From: Cyclobacteriaceae bacterium
GTDB taxonomy: Bacteria; Bacteroidota; Bacteroidia; Cytophagales; Cyclobacteriaceae
Length of the DNA stretch: 33,498 bases
Reading direction: 5' to 3'
NCBI GenBank assembly: GCA_003565295.1
Contig: PXCO01000138.1
Location: 1 to 33,498, forward strand
Shown: in pieces, positions 23,669 to 33,226 of the stretch
Position numbering within the stretch: the first letter of the stretch is position 1
Layout: the number at the start of each line of letters is the position of its first letter
Position numbers and translations under genes: made by a program
The notes under the pieces: generated by a model
Seen by the model: only the letters and a program-made list of their open reading frames with translations
What the model was told of the DNA's origin: nothing
Databases searched by the model: none

Positions 23669-25432
23669 ATGTTCATTAAACGCTTGCTTCCATTAGGAGT
23701 TCTATGCTCCTTTTTATGCTTTCTCACTTCTTGTGAACAATCTATCTCCATCTTCAACGAACCCTTATCTACTGACCTGAGGTTAAATCAAATCGGGTTC
23801 TACCCTCAGGCAGCCAAACTTTCCATCCTATTGGCTGAGGAAGTAGATCAGGGGCAATTTTACATCGTAAGGACAGAAAATGATGAAGTGGTCTATCAAG
23901 GTGAATTATCGCCCTCATCTTCTGCAACACTTTCAGGAAAAAAAACCTGGATCGCCGATTTCTCCGATTTCCAAGAAAAAGGTGAATTTGTGGTTGGGGT
24001 GCCGGGAATAGGGGTTTCCTACCCCTTTCAATTGCATGAACAGGTTCACGAGGATTTGGCAAAAGCCTCCATTAAGGCGTTTTATTTTCAACGTATGTCC
24101 ACGGAGCTGCTCCCGGAACACGCCGGTAAGTGGGCCAGGCCAACTGCACACCCCGATGACCAGGTGAAGGTTCATTCCTCTGCCGCAGGGCCAGGGAGAC
24201 CAGAAGGGGCCATTATATCTGCCCCGTATGGCTGGTATGATGCTGGAGATTATAATAAATACATCGTAAATAGCGGTATCACCATGGGCACACTGATGTC
24301 CCTGTATGAGGACTTTGGGGAATTTGCCGGAAGTCTGGAGTTAAACATCCCTGAATCGGGTAATTCCAGACCGGACTTGTTGGACGAAATCCACTGGAAC
24401 CTGATTTGGATGCTGGAAATGCAGGACCCCAATGACGGAGGAGTTTACCATAAATTGACCACCGCCAGTTTTGAAGGTAGGGTGATGCCACATGAAGCTG
24501 TAAGCCAACGCTACGTGGTGGCAAAAAGCACGGCTGCGGCTTTGAATTTCGCAGCAGTGATGGCGCAGGCACACCGTGTTTATGCTGATTATGACAGGGA
24601 TCTGTCTAAGAGATGTTTGGATGCTGCAAAGAAAGCGTGGGACTGGGCCAAAAAGAACCCCAACCTACTTTATCGCCAAAATGAAATGAATGAAAAGCAC
24701 GATCCCGATATCACTACCGGTGCCTATGGGGACAGAAGCGTGGAGGATGAATGGGTATGGGCGGCATCAGAACTTTGGGTAAGTACCCAATCCGGAAAGT
24801 ATCTGGATGCCATAAAAACGGATGTTAATGCTTTTGACTTGCCGAATTGGAATACGGTGGACTGGTTGGGATATTATACTTTGTTCAGGCATGAAAGAAA
24901 TGGCAATGAAGTACCTCTGAAAGGCTTTGAGGACATCAAGGCCTTATTCATGGAGGCTATGGACAGCTATGTTTCCCATGCGAAGAACAGTGCTTACCAC
25001 GTGGTAATGGGTCAGGATGTGAGTGATTTTGTATGGGGGAGTAATTCGGTGGCTGCCAACCAGGGCATCGCACTGATCCAGGCCTATCTTATTAATGGGG
25101 CAGATCGCTACAGGGAGTTTGCTTTGCACAACCTGGATTACATTATGGGTAGGAATGCCACAGGGTACAGTTATGTAACCGGGCATGGCAGCAAGCCTCC
25201 CATGGATCCACACCACAGGCCCTCCGGTGCCGAGCCTGATAAGGAACCTGTTCCGGGCTTGATTGTGGGAGGACCCAACCCTGGTCAGCAAGACGATTGT
25301 GCGTACGAGTCCGATATACCGGACGAATCTTTTGTGGACGATTATTGCTCCTATGCCTCTAATGAAATTGCAATCAATTGGAGTGCGCCTTTCGCATATT
25401 TGGTAGTTGCGATAGAAGCATTGTATAATTGA
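23669..25432 (+). CDS. Glycoside hydrolase family 9 lipoprotein (endoglucanase-like)
   Basis: A 587-residue GH9 enzyme exported as a lipoprotein (LTSC, Cys22). An N-terminal immunoglobulin-like (CelD_N) domain lies at about 36-122. The (alpha/alpha)6 barrel follows, with the catalytic-base motif DAGDYNKY (Asp191, Asp194), HHRPSG near 515-520, and the C-terminal SNEIAINW with catalytic-acid Glu566. Known GH9 enzymes cut beta-1,4-glucans such as cellulose; related Bacteroidota members act on other beta-glucans or glucosamine polymers, so the substrate is open. A TATCTTTA element at 23629-23636 could be a -7 promoter box. It is 60 bp after the porin gene; no SusC/SusD pair is nearby. Confidence 0.93.
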   Translation: MFIKRLLPLGVLCSFLCFLTSCEQSISIFNEPLSTDLRLNQIGFYPQAAKLSILLAEEVDQGQFYIVRTENDEVVYQGELSPSSSATLSGKKTWIADFSDFQEKGEFVVGVPGIGVSYPFQLHEQVHEDLAKASIKAFYFQRMSTELLPEHAGKWARPTAHPDDQVKVHSSAAGPGRPEGAIISAPYGWYDAGDYNKYIVNSGITMGTLMSLYEDFGEFAGSLELNIPESGNSRPDLLDEIHWNLIWMLEMQDPNDGGVYHKLTTASFEGRVMPHEAVSQRYVVAKSTAAALNFAAVMAQAHRVYADYDRDLSKRCLDAAKKAWDWAKKNPNLLYRQNEMNEKHDPDITTGAYGDRSVEDEWVWAASELWVSTQSGKYLDAIKTDVNAFDLPNWNTVDWLGYYTLFRHERNGNEVPLKGFEDIKALFMEAMDSYVSHAKNSAYHVVMGQDVSDFVWGSNSVAANQGIALIQAYLINGADRYREFALHNLDYIMGRNATGYSYVTGHGSKPPMDPHHRPSGAEPDKEPVPGLIVGGPNPGQQDDCAYESDIPDESFVDDYCSYASNEIAINWSAPFAYLVVAIEALYN

Positions 25433-25453
25433 GGTAATTCCTATTTCTTTTTA

Positions 25454-25461
25454 TAATTTTG
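25454..25461 (+). promoter_or_regulatory. TAATTTTG, consensus-like -7 element at the ABC-F start
   Basis: TAATTTTG fits TAnnTTTG and lies 3 bases before the ATG at 25465. A TTG at 25429-25431 is 22 bp upstream of it. If used, transcription would begin at or inside the first codon, giving a leaderless or alternative-start transcript. It could be coincidental in AT-rich DNA. Confidence 0.25.
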
Positions 25462-25464
25462 TGC

Positions 25465-27387
25465 ATGCTTTCAATCAACAACTTATCCTATTATATAGGA
25501 GGGAGGCCTCTATACGAAGAGGCCTCCTTACATATCAAGCCAAAAGATAAGATTGGCTTAGTAGGGCTTAACGGTACAGGGAAGTCCACACTACTTAAAT
25601 TAATCAATGGGGATATTCAGCCCAGCGCAGGTGAAATTCAAAAGGCGAAGGATTGCAGTATAGGCTTTCTAAATCAAGACTTGCTTTCATTTCAATCCGG
25701 GGAAAGCATTTTAAATGTGGCTTTGGAGGCCTTCAAAGAAACCCTTGACCTTCAGATTGAAATAGATAAGGTATTAAAAAAAATGGAAACGGACTTTTCG
25801 GAGGCCATTATCCAGAAATTATCCGATTTGCAGGAAAAATTCGAGGCCAATGAGGGTTATACCATCAAAGCAAAGGCTGCGGAGGTGTTGGAAGGTATAG
25901 GTTTTTCCACTGCAGATTTGGAAAGGCCGCTGAAGACCTTTTCCGGGGGATGGCGAATGCGGGTGATGCTGGCCAAACTCCTGCTGGAAAAACCCTCGTT
26001 GCTAATGCTGGATGAGCCTACCAACCACTTGGATCTACCCTCCATACAGTGGGTAGAAAACTACCTAAAAAACTATGAAGGAGCTGTTATGGTGGTTTCC
26101 CATGACAGAACCTTTCTGAATAATTGCACAAATACTACCGTAGAGGTGGCCAGAAACACCCTTACCAGCTATCCGGGTAATTACGACTTTTACAAAGAAG
26201 AAAAGTTGGCCAGGGAGGAAATCCAGCAAAATGCCTACGAAAACCAACAGCAAATGATCAAGCAAACGGAGCGTTTTATTGAACGCTTCCGTGCCAAGGC
26301 AAGTAAATCCACCCAAGTGCAGTCCAGGATAAAAGCCCTGGAACGTCTGGACAAGGTATCCGAGGTGGTAAGTGATGAGGCAGCAGTGAATTTTAAATTC
26401 AAGTTTTCCCAAAAGTCAGGCAGGGATGTGGTCATTTTGGATGGGGTGTCTAAATCCTTTGGTGATATCCGGATTCTAAAAAACGCAAATGCCAGGATTG
26501 AAAGGGGAGATAAGATTGCCCTTATAGGGGCCAATGGAAAAGGTAAATCTACTCTCCTGAGGATCATAAACGGTACCGAGCCCATTCAAGGAAAAAGGGA
26601 GGAAGGGTACAATGTAATCAAGTCATTTTTTGCACAACATCAATTGGAGGCTTTGCTGCTAGATAATGAGATATTACAAGAACTTGCACAGGAAGGTAGC
26701 AATAAAACAGAAACCGAACTCAGGAGTGTTTTGGGATGCTTTCTATTCACCAATGATGATGTGTTTAAAAAGATCAAGGTGCTTTCTGGAGGCGAAAAAT
26801 CAAGGGTGGCTCTGGCTAAAACACTGATTTCCGAGGCCAATTTTTTGTTGTTAGATGAACCCACCAACCACCTGGACATGCTTTCGGTGAATATTTTAAT
26901 CCAAGCTTTGCAACAATATGAGGGCACCTTTGTCACCGTCTCCCACGACAGGCATTTTATCCGGGGGGTAGCGAACAAGATTTGGTACATCGAAGACCAA
27001 CAAATCAAGGAGTATCCCGGGACTTATGAGGAGTACGAATATTGGAGCCAGCAACAATCCGTACGGCCAACTTCGGTAAATGTTCCCCAAAAACAAGAAG
27101 AGAAACCCTCCAAAAGGCCTCAAAGAGATAAGGACAAGGACCTACTAAAAAAAGAAATCAAGTCCATGGAGAAAAGCCTGAGTGAGTTGGAGGAAAAAAT
27201 CACGCATATTGAAAATAGAAAAGCCGGATTGGAAAAAGACCTGGCAGACCCCGGCCTTTATGCGGATGAATCGAACAGGCAAAAGATCACAGACAACTAT
27301 AACGCTTTACTGCAGGAAGAAAAGCAGCTCCAGCAAAAATGGGAGGCACTTATGGAGGAAATTGAGTCCCTTCAAGAGCAAAGTTGA
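25465..27387 (+). CDS. ABC-F family ATP-binding protein (Uup/EttA class)
   Basis: A 640-residue soluble protein with two ABC cassettes and no membrane domain. The first cassette has GLNGTGKST (34-42), FSGGWRMRV and LLMLDEPTNHLD. The second has GANGKGKST (about 355-363), LSGGEKSRV (about 441) and LLLDEPTNHLD. Between them is the ABC-F linker (about 235-310), and a C-terminal coiled coil (about 555-640) resembles Uup. ABC-F proteins act on ribosomes or translation. It has no feature specific to antibiotic-protection members. The ATG at 25465 is chosen over an upstream TTG that adds two residues. GH9 ends 32 bp before. Confidence 0.95.
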   Translation: MLSINNLSYYIGGRPLYEEASLHIKPKDKIGLVGLNGTGKSTLLKLINGDIQPSAGEIQKAKDCSIGFLNQDLLSFQSGESILNVALEAFKETLDLQIEIDKVLKKMETDFSEAIIQKLSDLQEKFEANEGYTIKAKAAEVLEGIGFSTADLERPLKTFSGGWRMRVMLAKLLLEKPSLLMLDEPTNHLDLPSIQWVENYLKNYEGAVMVVSHDRTFLNNCTNTTVEVARNTLTSYPGNYDFYKEEKLAREEIQQNAYENQQQMIKQTERFIERFRAKASKSTQVQSRIKALERLDKVSEVVSDEAAVNFKFKFSQKSGRDVVILDGVSKSFGDIRILKNANARIERGDKIALIGANGKGKSTLLRIINGTEPIQGKREEGYNVIKSFFAQHQLEALLLDNEILQELAQEGSNKTETELRSVLGCFLFTNDDVFKKIKVLSGGEKSRVALAKTLISEANFLLLDEPTNHLDMLSVNILIQALQQYEGTFVTVSHDRHFIRGVANKIWYIEDQQIKEYPGTYEEYEYWSQQQSVRPTSVNVPQKQEEKPSKRPQRDKDKDLLKKEIKSMEKSLSELEEKITHIENRKAGLEKDLADPGLYADESNRQKITDNYNALLQEEKQLQQKWEALMEEIESLQEQS

Positions 27388-27453
27388 ACGGTTGGATAAG
27401 TTTCCGACTTGCTTTTCGTTTAACCTAGAGTTACCCTTTAAGAATACTAGCAG

Positions 27454-28779
27454 ATGAATAACTGTCTTTTTGGAATTAAAACCGGTACCGAGCGTATCAT
27501 TGGAATTTTTATGATGACCCTTATTGTGTTAACTTCCTCAACAGGAGTGATTGCTCAGCAGGTGTATAATGACCAGGTCTTCGAAGAGAATATTCAATCT
27601 GTGCGGATATTTCCGGCTTCTTCCGATTTTTCCACTCAGATGAATTCCCCCGTAATTGCGTTGAATGCCCCATCTGGACTGGTACTCCATTTCGATGACA
27701 TCGCCTATGATGCGGAGCTATATTCGGCTAAGATCATCCACTGCAATGTGGACTGGACAAAATCCCAGCTTAGAGAAGCTGATTACCTTACACAGTTCAA
27801 TGAATTCAATATTCAAGATTACGCATATTCCATAGATACCCGCATTCCCTACATCCATTATACCTTTCAAGTGCCAAGGGTGAGTAAGACAGGGAATTAC
27901 ATAATTAAAGTGTATAGGGGAAGAGATGAGTCCCAAACAGTTTTCACCAAAAAATTCATGGTATTCCAAAACCAGTTGGGGGTTGGCGCGGCGGTAGTTC
28001 CTCCGAGTAAAACCTTGGATAGGATGACTTCCCAGCAAATTGAGGTGACCATTAACTATAGTAACAGGGAACTGCTGGATCCGGCCAATAACACCAAAGT
28101 GGTCATCCGCCAAAATCAACGATGGGACAACGCCATTTTTGGACTGAAGCCCACAATGATCAGGGAGGATACCCGTCAAATTCAATACAAATTGTTTGAT
28201 GGGAGTAATGTGTTCCAGGCTGGCAACGAGTTTCGATTTGTGGATCTCCGATTTGTTAGGGCTAGAGGCAGGAACATCTCTTCGGTAAAAATGGAAGAGG
28301 ATGTGGTATTTGCCGAAGCCGGGATGGACGAGAGCCGCAAAGGACAGGGTTATTTGGAGTACCTGGATTTAAACGGGCAATTCGGTGTCCTCAACGCCGA
28401 GCGCCAAAATTTTGAATTGGAAAGTGAATACGTTCTGGTGACCTTGAATTTGAAATCAAATGAACTTCCGCAAGCCCCCTATGTACTTGGAGCACTTACC
28501 AATTGGGGGGCTAACCCCGATGCCCAAATGGTATTTAATCCTGAATTTGGGGGGTACCAAACCACGCTTTTTCTTAAACAGGGCTGGTACGATTATCAAT
28601 ATGGGTTGCCTACTGAGGAGGGCTTTGACATGGAGCCCTTTGAAGGGACGCATTTTCAGACTGAGAATGAATACGAGGTGTTTTTTTATTACAGGGATAT
28701 GGGGTCCAGGTACGATGAGCTGATCGGCTACACGGTATTGAATCCGAATAAGAGAAGGATTGGGAACAATGCCCCATAA
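27454..28779 (+). CDS. Type IX secretion system plug protein (DUF5103)
   Basis: A 441-residue exported protein. The leader is hydrophobic and ends GVIAQQ (about residues 17-36); a start at the Met-Met pair (residue 20-21) is possible. The body matches the DUF5103 family, with an N-terminal beta domain (SVRIFPASSDFSTQMNSPVI) and HFDD, then DWTKSQL and the late GALTNWG carbohydrate-module-like strand. In Flavobacterium johnsoniae the homologue seals the SprA translocon as the Plug protein of the type IX secretion machine. Here it implies that the organism has that system, although no other T9SS gene or sorting tail is in the window. It sits 66 bp after the ABC-F gene and ends at a strong terminator. 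Confidence 0.85.
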   Translation: MNNCLFGIKTGTERIIGIFMMTLIVLTSSTGVIAQQVYNDQVFEENIQSVRIFPASSDFSTQMNSPVIALNAPSGLVLHFDDIAYDAELYSAKIIHCNVDWTKSQLREADYLTQFNEFNIQDYAYSIDTRIPYIHYTFQVPRVSKTGNYIIKVYRGRDESQTVFTKKFMVFQNQLGVGAAVVPPSKTLDRMTSQQIEVTINYSNRELLDPANNTKVVIRQNQRWDNAIFGLKPTMIREDTRQIQYKLFDGSNVFQAGNEFRFVDLRFVRARGRNISSVKMEEDVVFAEAGMDESRKGQGYLEYLDLNGQFGVLNAERQNFELESEYVLVTLNLKSNELPQAPYVLGALTNWGANPDAQMVFNPEFGGYQTTLFLKQGWYDYQYGLPTEEGFDMEPFEGTHFQTENEYEVFFYYRDMGSRYDELIGYTVLNPNKRRIGNNAP

Positions 28780-28784
28780 GCATC

Positions 28785-28819
28785 AAAACCACCCAGGGGA
28801 TTCCTGGGTGGCTTTTTTA
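28785..28819. terminator. Bidirectional intrinsic terminator after the plug gene
   Basis: A 9-bp perfect stem CCACCCAGG (28789-28797) / CCTGGGTGG (28803-28811) with a 5-base loop. TTTTTT follows on the plus strand and an AAAA flank on the left serves the minus strand. It separates the plug gene from the convergent aminopeptidase gene. Confidence 0.9.
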
Positions 28820-28821
28820 TA

Positions 28822-30780
28822 TTAATCCTCATATATTTGAGAAGGCCACACATCGTTGGATGAATTGATGTCCGGCAGAATTTTGTCCGGGTCAATTTCC
28901 ACTTTTTGTACTTGTTTACCGGTTTTGTGAAGGTAATTCCATTCGTTTCCGCGCTGCCAGATCTCCACAGGTAGGGTAATTCGCTCTGTGGACCCATCTT
29001 GATAAGTAATTTTCATTTTCACTGGCATGGGTATGCCACCTCGATTAGCCAACATAAAAATATAGTTTCCGGCATAAGGCATTACATTGTTGATGGCCAG
29101 ATCTATGTTTTCGGTGCCATGAAACCAGCCCTTCCAGAACCAATCCAGGTTTTCCCCGGCCACATTTTCCATAAGGTTGAAGAAATCATTGGGCTGAGGG
29201 TGTTTATAAGCCCAGGTTTCTATATAGCTTTTGAAGGCATTGTCGAAACGTTCATGCCCCAGAATATATTCCCTAAGCATAAGCAATCCCATGGCGGGTT
29301 TATAATAAGCTATCATTCCCAGGTTTCTGGTGTCGGCAACATCTGGATAGGTGTCTATCCCCTCCCTTGTAGGATTGGTAAACCAATTTACATGGCGACG
29401 GGTCTGATCAAACCTTGAACCGTATTCTCCCTCATTGAATTCCTTGCTGCTATAATGGTTGATAAAGGTGTTAAATCCTTCATCCATCCAGGCATACCTT
29501 CGCTCATTGGTACCTACGATCATGGGAAACCAGTTGTGGCCAAATTCGTGGTCAGTTACCCCCCAAAGACTTTCCCCGGTACTTTTGTAACTGCAAAAAT
29601 TCAAGCCGGGGTATTCCATTCCGTTAATATCTGCAGCCACGTTGACGGCAACAGGATAGGGGTATTCGTACCACATTTCCGAATAGTGCTCAATGGATGC
29701 CTTGGAATATTCCGTGGATCTTCCCCAGGCGTGTTGTCCATCGCTTTCTTTTGGATATACGGACTGTGCCATCGCTCTTTTGCCACTGGGCAGGTCTATC
29801 TTTGCGGCATCCCAAATGAAGGCTTTTGAAGAGGCAAAGGCCACATCCCGCGAATTTTCTATCCTAAAATGCCAGGTAAGTTTTCCCTCCTGTTTTGGCC
29901 GGGTGGTTTCCGGATTGCCTATTTCGTCGGGGGTCAAAATGTACACCGTGGAATCACTTTTAGAGGCCCTATCCATTCTGTCCCTTTGTTCACGGGTAAG
30001 AACCTCTCTGGGGTTGAGAAGCTCCCCCGAGCCAACCACGATATGGTCAAAAGGCACGGTCACCTTATATTCAAAATCCCCATATCCCAGATAAAACTCT
30101 CCTGCCCCCAAATAAGGTTCAATGTTCCAGCCAATGACGTCATCCAGCACAGCCATTTTAGGGTACCATTGTGCAAGTGCGTAAATAGTGCCGTCTTCCA
30201 CTTTTAGCCTCCCCATCCTATCCATGCCTTTTGTGGGGATTTTGAACTTGAAATCCATGGATATGATGGCCTGTCCTCCTTTGGCAGGAATAGGTTCTTC
30301 CATGAACACCTGCATTCTCGTGTCTGTTACCAAATGGCGATTCGAGGTGGCGGCATTTCTTTTGTTGAGCCTGGCCTGCACATTTTCCAGTTGAAAACCT
30401 CCATCCACGTCACCATCATAGCGGTTTCCCTGTATGGGGGTGGTCAGGGTACCCCTGGAGTCTTCTTTAAATCGGTTTTGCTCCAGGTGCAGCCATACGT
30501 ATTCCAGTTCTTCGGGACTGTTATTGGTGTAGGTTATGGAAACTTTTCCGGATAATGTATGGGCTTCCTCATCCAATTCCACTTCGATTTGATAATCAGA
30601 CCTGTTTTGCCAATATTCAGGCCCAGGCTTTCCTGAAGCTGTCCTTAGTGAGGAGCCCTCCCTATAGGTGAAGGAATCAAATTTTTCCTGGTTGTTTTTG
30701 GTGGGCTGCTGTGCATTTGCAGGTTGAATAAAAAGAGAAATCAACCCCAGCAACCAAATAACACGAAAATAGCTATGCAT
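28822..30780 (-). CDS. M1-family zinc metallopeptidase, exported
   Basis: A 652-residue aminopeptidase-like enzyme with an N-terminal signal peptide ending near ANAQ (about residue 24). The gluzincin motifs are complete: GMEYPGL (387-393, the exopeptidase GxMEN-type segment), HEFGHNW (His411, Glu412, His415), and Glu434 in WMDEGFNTF, exactly 18 residues after the second His. The N-terminal beta-saddle domain (about 60-250) is typical. It probably works in the periplasm or at the surface on peptides. It is divergent from the TonB-dependent receptor across 240 bp; M1 enzymes next to a receptor suggest peptide or nutrient scavenging, but nothing proves a link. Confidence 0.93.
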   Translation of the reverse strand: MHSYFRVIWLLGLISLFIQPANAQQPTKNNQEKFDSFTYREGSSLRTASGKPGPEYWQNRSDYQIEVELDEEAHTLSGKVSITYTNNSPEELEYVWLHLEQNRFKEDSRGTLTTPIQGNRYDGDVDGGFQLENVQARLNKRNAATSNRHLVTDTRMQVFMEEPIPAKGGQAIISMDFKFKIPTKGMDRMGRLKVEDGTIYALAQWYPKMAVLDDVIGWNIEPYLGAGEFYLGYGDFEYKVTVPFDHIVVGSGELLNPREVLTREQRDRMDRASKSDSTVYILTPDEIGNPETTRPKQEGKLTWHFRIENSRDVAFASSKAFIWDAAKIDLPSGKRAMAQSVYPKESDGQHAWGRSTEYSKASIEHYSEMWYEYPYPVAVNVAADINGMEYPGLNFCSYKSTGESLWGVTDHEFGHNWFPMIVGTNERRYAWMDEGFNTFINHYSSKEFNEGEYGSRFDQTRRHVNWFTNPTREGIDTYPDVADTRNLGMIAYYKPAMGLLMLREYILGHERFDNAFKSYIETWAYKHPQPNDFFNLMENVAGENLDWFWKGWFHGTENIDLAINNVMPYAGNYIFMLANRGGIPMPVKMKITYQDGSTERITLPVEIWQRGNEWNYLHKTGKQVQKVEIDPDKILPDINSSNDVWPSQIYED

Positions 30781-30954
30781 ATCGTTGAGTTTTTTTGCTA
30801 AAATAACACAGAACTCATTAGTGGTAAAATTAATCGGTTAATATCCTTAGGACCAATCCATCTTTGAAATGTAATGGTTTTTTACGGAGATAGGTTAAAT
30901 CACTGTATTCCAAATTAGTAAGAATAATTCTCGGAGGGGGAGTCATTTTTATCT

Positions 30955-30997
30955 ATTTGGTTAAATTTGGTTAATTGCAGATTTAGGAGGTAATTTG
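30955..30997 (+). promoter_or_regulatory. Tandem ATTTGGTTAA repeat and candidate promoter for the TonB receptor
   Basis: ATTTGGTTAA is repeated exactly and without gap at 30955-30964 and 30965-30974. TTTG inside the second copy (30966-30969) is followed after 21 bases by TAATTTG (30991-30997), one base short of TAnnTTTG. If this is the promoter, the -33 element lies inside the tandem repeat and the transcript leader would be about 17 bases. A repeat-binding regulator could overlap it. Confidence 0.4.
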
Positions 30998-31020
30998 CCC
31001 TACTTACCAACCTTAATCAC

Positions 31021-32847
31021 ATGCAAAAAGCAATACTACTTTCTTTAGGCTTGTTTATTCTCCAACCTCTAATGGCCCAAGAGGATACCACCTATGTGGA
31101 CATGGGGGAAGTCTTGGTCAAGGAAAACAGGCTTGAGATCCCATTTAATAAAAGTTCCAGAAATATTTCGGTAATTCATAGAAAAGAGATTGAAACCACC
31201 CCAGCCAGAAGTTTGCAGGAAATTCTGGCCTTTACCCCGGGTGTGGATGTACGGCAAAGGGGAATTGCCGGCGTACAGGCCGATGTAGGGATCCGAGGCG
31301 GCTCCTTTGAACAAACGCTGATGTTGGTAAACGGCATTAAACTGACAGATCCTCAAACCGGACATCATATGATGAATATTCCTGTTCCATTGGCCGCTAT
31401 ACAACGGGTGGATGTGCTGAAGGGGCCTGCATCTAGGATTTATGGGCAAAATGCCTATACAGGTGCCATAAATGTGGTCACTGAGCTGCCAACCGCCAAT
31501 GAACTTCAACTTGGACTTTATGGAGGTGATTTTGGTATGAGGGGAGGCCATCTGCATGCGGCACTTGGGGAAGGCGAATTTAAGCAAAATCTTTCCGTAT
31601 CTCATGATGCTTCCAATGGGCATTGGTACAATTCCGACTATAAAGTCACCAATGTGTTTTATGAGGGTGGCATTCAGGTGAGGGATAATCAGGAATGGAG
31701 GGCAATGATGGCCTTTTCTGACCGGACTTTCGGTGCAAATGGGTTTTATACAAGTGTGTTTCCTGATCAATGGGAGAGTATTCAAACCTATGTGGCGGCC
31801 TTAAGCCATACCCTGGACAAGGATAAGCTTTGGATCAATACACGTGCGTATTGGCGGAGGAATGATGATGAGTTCAGACTTGAGAGAGAAAATCCGGCCT
31901 TTTTCCAAAATATACATACCACAGATGTGCTGGCTTTGGAACTCAATGGCAGGTATGTGTCAGACTGGGGGACCAGTGGATTTGGACTGGAGGGGAGGTC
32001 TGAGCAAATTGACAGCAACAACCTAGGAGAGCATGACCGTGTACTGATGGGAGCCTTTGCCGAGCACAGGCTCGAATTTATGGGGAAAGGTGATTTCCGG
32101 GCAGGGGTTTATTCCAATTACTACTCCGAATACGGCTGGCGGCACTTCCCCGGTGCAGAGGTGGGTTACCAACTCACCCCTTATATGCGTATGTATGGCA
32201 ATTATGGGGTGAGTTTCAGGATACCCACCTACACCGATTTATATTATGTGGGGCCTACCAATATAGGAAATGCAGAACTGGAACCTGAAAAGGCAGTAAA
32301 CTATGAAGGGGGGATAAAGATTAACACCAATAGGCTGAGGGCGGAAGTAGTGTATTTCTACCGGCATACCAACAACCTGATAGAATGGGCCCGCCCGGAT
32401 GAGACCCTGCCCTGGCAGCCCCAAAACTTCAACGAGGTAGTTTTTCATGGCATTGAAACAGGTATTCACTATCAAGTTTCCGGTCCGGGCCCCGGGTTAA
32501 GGTTGAATGAGGTTAGCTTCAGTTATAACTTTATAGATGCTGACTTGATTGAAAGGGAGGGGCAGGAAACCAGGTATTCCCTGAACGCCCTTAGGCATCA
32601 GTTGATAGGTGGGGTGCAGGCCTCTTATAATGAGAACTGGGAACTTTCCGTAAAAACCCGATACATAGAAAGAATGCGGCTGGATCCTTATTTTCTGCTG
32701 GATGCTCGTTTGGATGTGAATCGCCTGAAAACCGTCAGCTATTTTGCGGAGTGCAGCAATATCACCAATACCGATTATATAGAGGCCGGTACCGTACAGA
32801 TGCCCGGGAGGTGGTTCAGGGCGGGACTGGCCTTTCGGATAAGGTGA
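31021..32847 (+). CDS. TonB-dependent outer-membrane receptor
   Basis: A 608-residue receptor with a signal peptide (cleaved near LMAQ, residue 20). The plug domain spans about 40-155 (SLQEILAFTPGVDVRQRG, LVNGIKLTDPQTGHH, VDVLKGPASRIYGQNAYTGAINVV) and the barrel runs to the C-terminus. The barrel contains RIPTYTDLYYVGPTNIGN and ends FRAGLAFRIR. It is short, like BtuB/iron-siderophore receptors, and lacks the N-terminal carboxypeptidase-like domain of SusC proteins. The ligand is unknown; no SusD gene or cobalamin riboswitch is seen next to it. Its leader carries the tandem ATTTGGTTAA repeats. Confidence 0.92.
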   Translation: MQKAILLSLGLFILQPLMAQEDTTYVDMGEVLVKENRLEIPFNKSSRNISVIHRKEIETTPARSLQEILAFTPGVDVRQRGIAGVQADVGIRGGSFEQTLMLVNGIKLTDPQTGHHMMNIPVPLAAIQRVDVLKGPASRIYGQNAYTGAINVVTELPTANELQLGLYGGDFGMRGGHLHAALGEGEFKQNLSVSHDASNGHWYNSDYKVTNVFYEGGIQVRDNQEWRAMMAFSDRTFGANGFYTSVFPDQWESIQTYVAALSHTLDKDKLWINTRAYWRRNDDEFRLERENPAFFQNIHTTDVLALELNGRYVSDWGTSGFGLEGRSEQIDSNNLGEHDRVLMGAFAEHRLEFMGKGDFRAGVYSNYYSEYGWRHFPGAEVGYQLTPYMRMYGNYGVSFRIPTYTDLYYVGPTNIGNAELEPEKAVNYEGGIKINTNRLRAEVVYFYRHTNNLIEWARPDETLPWQPQNFNEVVFHGIETGIHYQVSGPGPGLRLNEVSFSYNFIDADLIEREGQETRYSLNALRHQLIGGVQASYNENWELSVKTRYIERMRLDPYFLLDARLDVNRLKTVSYFAECSNITNTDYIEAGTVQMPGRWFRAGLAFRIR

Positions 32848-33012
32848 TGATTTGCTCGGAATTGGTACATAGGTAAAATTATACCGGTCTACAATCCATT
32901 TTATTTACTTCTAAATCTAGAAATTACGCCTAATTTTTAGATCACGTTCTAAATTCTCGATATCCTATGCTCTAAACCAAGTGTCAATGATCTAAAGAGA
33001 GCTTCAGGATAA
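32848..33012. other. Non-coding stretch with no recognised feature
   Basis: About 165 AT-rich bases with frequent stops in all frames between the receptor gene and the ATPase remnant. I see no repeat of the R family and no strong hairpin here. Confidence 0.5.
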
Positions 33013-33201
33013 GGTCATTGCCTCCTGTTTCAACCAGAAAGAGATGCGGAAAGACAAGTAGAAAAATTGTTACGGGCTCTTGTATTTCAAGTAGGTAGCG
33101 AGGTGAGTTACCTTGAATTGGCACAGAACATAGGGGATATTGATATATCCACTGTAGAGAAATACCTGGATTATTGGGGTTTGATTGATAGTGAGCGTTG
33201 A
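33013..33201 (+). pseudogene. Remnant of an AAA/DUF4143-type ATP-binding protein
   Basis: An open stretch of 62 codons lies between two stop codons and has no start codon. Its translation contains VEKLLRALVFQVGSEVSY, then LELAQNIG and STVEKYLDYWG before a stop. This is the linker/winged-helix segment that in intact DUF4143 ATPases of about 380-400 residues follows the AAA domain. The AAA domain is absent upstream and the DUF4143 nuclease-like domain is absent downstream. It is a decayed fragment, not a working gene. Confidence 0.72.
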
Positions 33202-33226
33202 ATTATTAATTCAAAAATTGACGCTA

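Noticed and set aside
30781-31020. Cobalamin riboswitch before the TonB-dependent receptor
   Set aside because: The 240-bp gap lacks a B12-box-like GCCACTG core and the expected long structured leader; the predicted leader is very short.
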